DNA of 64,000 nt, taken from Cristatella mucedo. Taxonomy: Eukaryota; Bryozoa; Phylactolaemata; Cristatellidae. A program made the position numbers and the translations under genes. Location of the stretch: NCBI GenBank assembly GCA_009760855.2, contig WPIO01000026.1, positions 4,506,501 to 4,570,500 of the forward strand, in the 5' to 3' direction. Positions 59,669-64,000 of the stretch are shown piece by piece; positions within the stretch are counted from its first letter, which is position 1, and every line of letters begins with the position of its first letter. The notes beneath the pieces were generated by a model. It saw nothing but the letters and a program-made list of their open reading frames with translations. It searched no databases and was not told where the DNA came from.

Positions 59669-60063
59669 CAGGGCTGCTGCATTGCACCACTGGGATACGG
59701 CACATATAGGCGAGAGTCAACCGCAGCACCCTTTCGGTCTGCTCCCACAGCTTGCTTGCCCGTCGTGGGCAGAAGTGGCCCAACCCGGACGGGTGGACGA
59801 GTCGCCACAAAGTTCCGGAAGTAAGGAGCACTGCAGCTCGTATGCGCACGAATGAGGCTGGGACACGCGGAACGCCCGATGCCGGCGCTCACCTTCCAAA
59901 ACGACACGGGATAGATCAAGCGGCCAAGCTCGGCCTCAGGGGTACGAATGATGCTGTCGATGGTGCAGCCATGGGCTCGGAGCCTCGTCATCGCTGCTGA
60001 CGTCACTCCATCCTTGGTTTGGCTTGACAGCATCAGGGAGAGTAGTATCTGATACCTGTAGAC
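44762..60063 (-). CDS. NTHL1: endonuclease III homologue (bifunctional DNA glycosylase), 3' four exons
   Basis: Minus-strand exons 60063-59893, 50156-50060, 45215-45047, 44915-44762 (171, 97, 169, 154 nt). All borders are GT-AG and phases 0, 1, 2 agree, giving 196 residues and a TGA. The enzyme removes oxidised pyrimidines and nicks the strand by its lyase activity in base excision repair, in nucleus and mitochondria (family knowledge). Seen: [20 protein letters not shown], helix-hairpin-helix [10 protein letters not shown] with the catalytic lysine, [17 protein letters not shown] with the catalytic aspartate, and four cysteines spaced C-x6-C-x2-C-x5-C for the 4Fe-4S cluster. About 100 N-terminal residues of the usual 300 are missing; their exons were not found and probably lie beyond 64000. 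Introns are large and full of L2. Confidence 0.93.
44916..45046 (-). other. NTHL1 last intron (131 bp)
   Basis: Short intron, donor GTAATA, acceptor GTGATTAG. Confidence 0.85.
45047..45215 (-). CDS. NTHL1: NTHL1 exon with helix-hairpin-helix and catalytic residues
   Basis: 169 nt, phase 1 to 2, acceptor TTTGCTTAG, donor GTAATA. Reads [20 protein letters not shown] and [16 protein letters not shown], then [13 protein letters not shown]. The lysine of GPKMAH forms the Schiff base and the aspartate of VDTH is its partner (by homology with bacterial Nth). Confidence 0.95.
48075..48245 (+). mobile_element. SINE-B copy (best plus-strand example)
   Basis: Head GTGAGCCGTGATAGCACACT with A-box-like 'actgggtaagg', B box GGTTCGAATCT at about 48144, body ending in the tail GTGATAGCCGTAAAGGCTC, TTCTGTCGCTATATAAAAGA and GGCTGTTAAATCAGCTAG. 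The tail is shared with 63465-63645. No LINE-like (ATT)n tail. Confidence 0.8.
48690..49735 (-). mobile_element. L2-type LINE, 3' half
   Basis: Minus strand, from (ATT)n at 48685-48712 through the 3' UTR, C-terminus, thumb ([39 protein letters not shown]) to [20 protein letters not shown] and a broken start. It stops before the YADD box. Frameshifts and one premature stop. Confidence 0.85.
50060..50156 (-). CDS. NTHL1: NTHL1 exon TKVLYIKK
   Basis: 97 nt, phase 0 to 1. Acceptor ACTTTCAG and donor GTACGT on the minus strand. Encodes [20 protein letters not shown] and [12 protein letters not shown], matching the KVKYIKQTSAIL region before the helix-hairpin-helix. Confidence 0.93.
50410..50510 (-). 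mobile_element. L2 3' tail
   Basis: (ATA)n of about 24 bp, then TCTGATATAGCGCCCTCAGA and GGCACTTTAAATTTGCTG. Minus strand. Confidence 0.8.
50620..50700 (-). mobile_element. tRNA-like SINE remnant (uncertain)
   Basis: Minus strand: 'agtgtagtgagtggtatagc' with A-box-like spacing and 'gattcgaagtccc' like a B box. Does not match SINE-A or SINE-B; could be a third family or chance. Confidence 0.3.
51946..51971. repeat. (TA)n microsatellite
   Basis: Short TA array next to the SINE-A tail. Confidence 0.95.
51985..52112 (-). mobile_element. SINE-A copy joined to L2
   Basis: Minus strand, very like 11755-11905: tail GAACTTAATCTCTATTCAGG, B-box region 'gcttgagcctgcgacc', head 'taaccactgggccaaaccagctaat'. 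Confidence 0.82.
52113..52215 (-). mobile_element. L2 3' tail joined to SINE-A
   Basis: Immediately 5' of the SINE in the same orientation: TTTGATATAGTGCCCTCAAA, GCACTTTACATTGCTGC and GAAGCACGATCGAATAG. Truncated after about 100 bp, unlike the 800 bp at the other joined copy. Confidence 0.8.
53395..54180 (-). mobile_element. L2-related LINE of a diverged lineage, internally deleted
   Basis: Minus strand: from the 5' side [34 protein letters not shown], then [18 protein letters not shown] (the first catalytic Asp box), FTGSVLN, and after a deletion the thumb and C-terminal region [18 protein letters not shown]. Its 3' part differs clearly from the other copies. Dead. Confidence 0.75.
55150..55316 (+). 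mobile_element. L2 fragment, plus strand
   Basis: Reads [40 protein letters not shown] and [10 protein letters not shown], and then stops exactly at the (AAT)n tail of the next, opposite copy. Confidence 0.8.
55318..55865 (-). mobile_element. L2-type LINE, 3' part, minus strand
   Basis: From (ATT)n at 55318 through the 3' UTR and C-terminus ([33 protein letters not shown]) up to [20 protein letters not shown]. It begins at the same element position where the plus-strand fragment ends. Confidence 0.85.
56090..56400 (+). mobile_element. L2-related 3' end
   Basis: Plus strand [15 protein letters not shown], then the 3' UTR and end TGTAAAGCTCGAGAATAGAG, GTTCTCTTGGGGCGCTA. A different subfamily from the main L2. 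Confidence 0.6.
59230..59515 (+). mobile_element. L2-type LINE 3' end with long (ATT)n
   Basis: Plus strand: the GTGCATGTTGCC repeat series, then AAGCGCCTAGAGAGAGATTG, AGTTCTCTGAGGGCGCTTTA and (ATT)9. The cleanest L2 3' end in the window. Confidence 0.88.
59550..59668. repeat. (CA)n arrays with GCAT spacer
   Basis: Two CA runs (59558-59592 and 59634-59668) separated by CATG/GCAT-rich sequence, 220 bp from the NTHL1 exon. Confidence 0.95.
59893..60063 (-). CDS. NTHL1: NTHL1 exon [15 protein letters not shown]
   Basis: 171 nt, phase 0 to 0. Acceptor GGCACTCAG, donor GTGAGC on the minus strand. Encodes [39 protein letters not shown] and [17 protein letters not shown], the first helices of the glycosylase fold. 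The Gln of SSQTKD lines the lesion pocket in this family. Confidence 0.95.
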
Positions 60064-60759
60064 CTGAGTGCCAAGTAAGTAGTAACAAGTAGTAACAGCA
60101 ACACCGGCCAAAAGGACGAAAGACCCGCACTACTCACAGAAACAAGCGGGAAGCTTATGGGCCGAGCTTGAAATGTCATGGCAAAGCGACCTCGGTCGAC
60201 AGTCGGTGCAAAGTGACCAGGGGAATTAATGTCTGTCACAGAGCTTGCTAGCACAGAGAGTCGAAGGCAACTGCAGCTATATACTGCACGATCTTCACGA
60301 TCGATTCACTTCGAGCTCAGACCACTACGAGGCGTGGTAAGCAAAATCAGCATCTAGCAATCAGTGCCAGCAAATGTGCGGTTGCCAAGACAAGTCTGGT
60401 CTGGTCCATGCCAAAAGCTGGCATAGTGTTTGCCCAGCAGAATCATGCATCTACTTTGACAAACAGAAATTCTCTATGCAGGCTGGGGTTAATGGGGAGG
60501 TACAAAACCCCTCCCAGCTCTCGAATTCCAGTATTCCGACTGGCTAGAGCTCAAACCAAAGCCGAACAGCACCGAGGACCTCCGGCCAGCACGAGATTTT
60601 CCATGAGCATCCTCTTGGGCTGCTATGGAATTCCTACTTACAAGGACTACTTACTACTCTTTACTACTTAGGCTTGCAAGAAAAAGGCCAAAATCAGACC
60701 AATCAGCCGGCAGATTTGCTGTTGTTAAAGATAATGACATCTTTCTGGCTTTTCCAATA
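60064..60759. other. sequence upstream of the first visible NTHL1 exon
   Basis: I searched for the missing exon (an APVD-type motif) on the minus strand here and found none. No other feature. Confidence 0.5.
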
Positions 60760-61146
60760 CATGGGTGCCTTGACTTACGATTGTCTCAAATAATCAGTTT
60801 TTCGAGATACGAGCGTCTCTCGGCCAATTTTTTGCTTTGAGTTTCTATCTAAAATTCAGGTTACGAGCCAGCTTCACATATCCCACCGCTGGTTGGTGCA
60901 GCAAATACCACAGTGAACACAGCAATATCTGCTTAGCATCCCGTGTCTCGCTCATTCACTTTAAGTGACTAGCTTGTAGTGGAAGCAGCAGTGTTGTGCT
61001 CACATTTGTGCTCACAGTTATTTTTTCCAAGCTCGTTTTTCCAGCCATTGATTCGAAGAAAGTGAGTGCAAAAGACAGTGCTGAGAATAAGATGCAGATG
61101 GTGTGCATAGAATTAAAGAAAGAAGTCATCAAAAGGCATGACCAAA

Positions 61147-61174
61147 GTGTGTGTGTGTGTGTGTGTGTGTGTGC
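61147..61174. repeat. (GT)n inside Tigger
   Basis: Pure GT run interrupting the helix-turn-helix coding part, so it expanded after the element died. Confidence 0.95.
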
Positions 61175-61292
61175 ACGTGCGCGAAGTCGACTTGGCAAAG
61201 CAGTACAAGCACTTCTGCGATCTGCACCATACTTTAGCAGGAGTCGATACACACTATAAGCCAGCCAAGGGCGACAAAATAATTTCTAAATA

Positions 61293-61562
61293 GCAGACGT
61301 CTATCCATGAAAATATGGAGAAGCTGACTCCATATCAAAAAGTTTGCAGCATCTATCTGGGTGTTCCAGCAACTCATGCAGCAAGGAAGTTGAGGCATTC
61401 CATGTCCTCGATGGCTGGATAGGATAAAAGCAAAGGTACAACCGAGTGTCATCTGCATAGAAGTGATAGTCTTTAGAGTGATTGGCAACAATGACATCGG
61501 CCAGACGGAGAGTGTAAACTTTGAAAATAACCGTACCAAGCACAGCAGAATGGGATGCCAGA
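61293..61562 (-). mobile_element. L2 insertion in Tigger (YADD region)
   Basis: Minus strand: VVLGTVIFKVYTLRLADVIV and YHFYADDTRLYLCFYPIQPS, with the catalytic box intact. Tigger transposase sequence resumes at about 61565. Confidence 0.82.
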
Positions 61563-62084
61563 CCATAAACCCATGAAGCATAGGCTAACCCTGGCACTGT
61601 GCGCCAATGCGAGTGGCGACTGCAAGAACAAGCCACAGCATGGTTACCATTCAGAATCCCCAATGCCTTTAAGTCATCTAACACTCTAAAAGAAAAACCT
61701 CTGGCTATGTGGCAGGCCAACCCGATGATGTAGGCCAACAGGCAGTTCTTTTCGGACTGGGTGAATTTGATCTTTCGTCCTGACGTTTAGAAATATCTCC
61801 AGGAAAGTTACCTCCTCTAGCAAGCCGTTCTTGTCCCGGACAAATGCACCTGCTCACCCACCTAACCTCGAAGATGATATTCTTGAAAAGTTCCAAGTTT
61901 ATAAAGGTTCTCTACCTTCCACCCAATACAACCCCCTATCCTGAACCCCATGGACAAGCACGTGATTTCTAATTTCAAGAAGCTCTTCACCAAGCACCTA
62001 TTCTGCCACTTCTTTGAGGTGAATGGGAGCACAAACTTCAGATGGACTACCATAACATCGTGATATGACCGAATAGTTAATGGT

Positions 62085-63462
62085 AGCATGCTCCATGTCA
62101 ACAAGCATAACATGTTACAGGTGACATGCATAGGGTCAGCATGCAAGTATGGTTAATGCCAGCATGCATGCACAATATCAGCACGCATAAGCACACAAAG
62201 GACGAATCACGTGGACCTACTAAATGCTGTAATAAATAGGTGCGTTTTAGCTTCTTTTTAAATGTCGTCAAGTAAGGGGATGGCGTGTTACAAGTCGCAA
62301 GTGAGTTCCAGGCGTTGGGAGCATGCGAACTAAAGGCACAGTCTCCAAAGGATTTGAGGTTCATGCGAGATGTAGGTAAACGATTAGATTCAGAAAAGCA
62401 GGTGGTACGATGCTTAGCCTAGTGGGAGAGTAGACCCGATAGGTAGGCTGAAGCCAAAGAATGAAGAGACTAAAAAGGATGAACTACTTGACTGGAAACC
62501 AGTGCAGGTCGGCGAAAAGTGGTGTTATGCTGCAACTGCGCGGCTCACGATAAACGAGCCTGGCTGCACAGTTTTGCACCTACTGTAAGTGCCTGATTGC
62601 ATAGGCCGATAAATCAGCAAGCAGTGTTACAGAAGTAGAGACGGGGTGTCACAAATGCAGTGACCAATTTAAATATAGTATCCCTGTCTAAGCGACCCCA
62701 AATTTTAGCAGCAATGTTATATAGCTGAAAGTAGGCAGACTTGACTGTGGAGCTGATGTGGTCGTCTAATGAAAGGTCACTTCGATACAGGACACCTAAA
62801 TTTCGCGTAGATTCAATGGGAGATCTGCTGACAGAGCCAATTTTGAGCGTCAGGTTTTCCAATTTTTCAATCACACTTGGTTTGCCAATAACTAGTACGT
62901 TGGTTTTGTCATCATTCAATTTAAGAGAGTTTGCTGCCATTCTTGTGCAGATGTCATTAATACATGCAACAAGAGAGTTGAGAGAATTCGGCATGCTGGC
63001 AGGCTTCAGGGGAAAACAGTAAAGGTAAAACTGAGTGTCATCTGCATAGAAGTGAGCCTGGGTTATGTCTGACAATCACATCGGCAAGAAGGAGAGTATA
63101 AACCGTGAAAAGAGCAGGACCAAGCACAGCGCCCTGAGGTAACCCACATTTCAGAGGTTCCTCGGATAATCTTTGTCCATTCACATCAATACTCTGGAGT
63201 CTCTCACTGAGATAGGACCTGAACCATCGCAATGCAGTGCCAGTAAAGCCAGGGCGAGATGAGAGGCACTCGAGAAGGGCTTGGTAATCAATAGTACCAA
63301 AAGCTGCCGAAAGATCGAGCAAACCAAGCTGAGAGACTAACCAAGTCTGCATTCCTAAGCAAGTCGTTATACATTAGAATCAATGCTGACTCTGTGGAGT
63401 GATTAGCACTAAAACCAGACTAGAACTTACTATCTATGTGTGAAGTTTCGATATATACTAGC
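62085..63462 (-). mobile_element. L2 insertion in Tigger (longest reverse transcriptase)
   Basis: Minus strand, without its (ATT)n tail. From the C-terminus (NLKSFGDCAFSSHAPNAWNS) through the thumb, KLNDDKTNVLVIGKPSVIEK, HFYADDTQFYLYCFPLKP, and upstream GLPQGAVLGPALFTVYTLLL and LLDLSAAFGTIDYQALLECL. The first catalytic Asp is Gly in the 'AAFGTID' motif. One frameshift lies at about 63045. Confidence 0.87.
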
Positions 63463-63645
63463 TTATTTAGCAGCCTCTTTTGTATAGCGACAGAAGAGCC
63501 TTTTACGGCTATCGCCACCGCTAGCAGCAGCGAGAAAGAATCGCTCACCGCAGGATTCGAACCCACGACCTTAATACCGAGGTCGTGAAAAAGTAACCAC
63601 CTTACTCAGTGTGCCATCACAGCTCACCAATGAGTTCAGCTGGTC
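63463..63645 (-). mobile_element. SINE-B copy
   Basis: Minus strand: tail 63465-63530 (reverse of TTCTGTCGCTATACAAAAGA and GGCTGCTAAATAAGCTAG), B box at about 63550-63562 (reverse of GGTTCGAATCC), head to 63645. Next to the L2 in the same orientation. Confidence 0.82.
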
Positions 63646-64000
63646 TGCCACTATTCGTTCCAGTGTCTTTTATAGGAACAGTAGAAAGAAGACTGGGCAA
63701 AGTTGCTCAAGTTCTCTTAGTCTAGTGTTACTTTGAGTATGCCTCGAATTAAAGATGTGGCATGGCAGAATGTTACAAAAAGGACCTTGACCTCTGCATG
63801 TAAGAAGGTGTGGCCTAAGTTGTGTCTCAAACGGACATAGAAAGACTCGAACTAGAAGCAGCAGTGGTGGAGACGATTGCATCCGTCGGCAAGTCCATGG
63901 GCCTGGACATACGTGAGGATGACATCAACGAGCTCATCGAGGAGCACTCCGAGCAACTGCCAATGGAGGAACTAAAGGAGCTAAAGATGTGCTATAGTCA

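Larger units (their letters stand above)
50157..59892 (-). other. NTHL1 intron (9.7 kb)
   Basis: Holds the repeat copies at 50410, 50620, 51946, 51985, 53395, 55150, 55318, 56090, 59230 and 59550 described separately. 50710-51930, 52215-53390, 54190-55140 and 56410-59220 show no gene or element I can support. Minus frames at 52874-53119 and 57150-57380 have a protein-like look but match no family I know. Confidence 0.75.
60760..64000 (+). mobile_element. Tigger/pogo DNA transposon, nested insertions, runs off the window
   Basis: Starts after a TA with CATGGGTGCCTTGACTTACG, a typical pogo/Tigger terminal repeat start. Transposase pieces in order on the plus strand: N-terminal DSKKVSAKDSAENKMQMVCI and ELKKEVIKRHD (61043-61140), helix-turn-helix continuation around 61185-61230 after a GT expansion; DDE domain HRLTLALCANASGDCKN, NAPAHPPNLEDDILEKFQV, YLPPNTT, MDKHVISNFKKLFTKHLF (about 61565-62075); C-terminus IKDVAWQNVTKRTLTSACKK, VWPKL and, after a frameshift, DDINELIEEHSEQLPMEEL (63720-64000). 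Family knowledge: TIGD1-like transposases cut and paste at TA sites. This copy is dead: frameshifts, stops and insertions. Confidence 0.88.

Overview
This window is animal nuclear DNA. Its genes are split by GT-AG introns, and the spaces between exons are filled with long microsatellites, minisatellites, L2-type LINE copies, tRNA-derived SINEs and a Tigger DNA transposon. The two genes are conserved across animals, so the species cannot be fixed from them. The transporter protein looks more like invertebrate ABCG1/4 relatives than vertebrate ones, but that is from memory and not from an alignment.

Positions 1-3268 hold an L2 scrap and a SINE, then a long CpG-rich stretch that probably contains the promoter. 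Positions 3269-39478 (+) are one complete ABC half-transporter of the ABCG1/ABCG4 type. I could join it as 13 exons with consistent phases (193, 118, 190, 146, 124, 115, 284, 123, 169, 101, 156, 119 and 250 nt), giving 695 codons plus stop. All nucleotide-binding motifs and six membrane segments are visible. Intron 11 is almost entirely one array of about 100 copies of a 15-bp unit containing CAGCTG. The array has no stop codon in most frames and so creates giant false ORFs.

Positions 40.2-44.6 kb are the gap between two convergent genes. It contains rearranged L2 pieces, a short hexapeptide-repeat ORF that ends just before a polyadenylation signal, and a 64-bp inverted repeat that duplicates that signal. 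Positions 44762-60063 (-) carry the last four recognisable exons of an endonuclease III homologue (NTHL1), a base-excision DNA glycosylase with its helix-hairpin-helix lysine, catalytic aspartate and 4Fe-4S cysteines. Its 5' exons are not seen and are probably beyond the right edge.

Positions 60760-64000 are a Tigger/pogo transposon (+) broken by two minus-strand L2 insertions and a SINE; it runs off the window. The L2 copies all belong to broken, 5'-truncated families with (ATT)n tails. One SINE family (here SINE-A) shares its 3' tail with L2, and a second (SINE-B) has a different conserved tail. At two distant sites L2 and SINE-A are joined by the same junction, suggesting a composite mobile unit. 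The two host genes are functionally unrelated (lipid export and DNA repair) and nothing suggests they work together.
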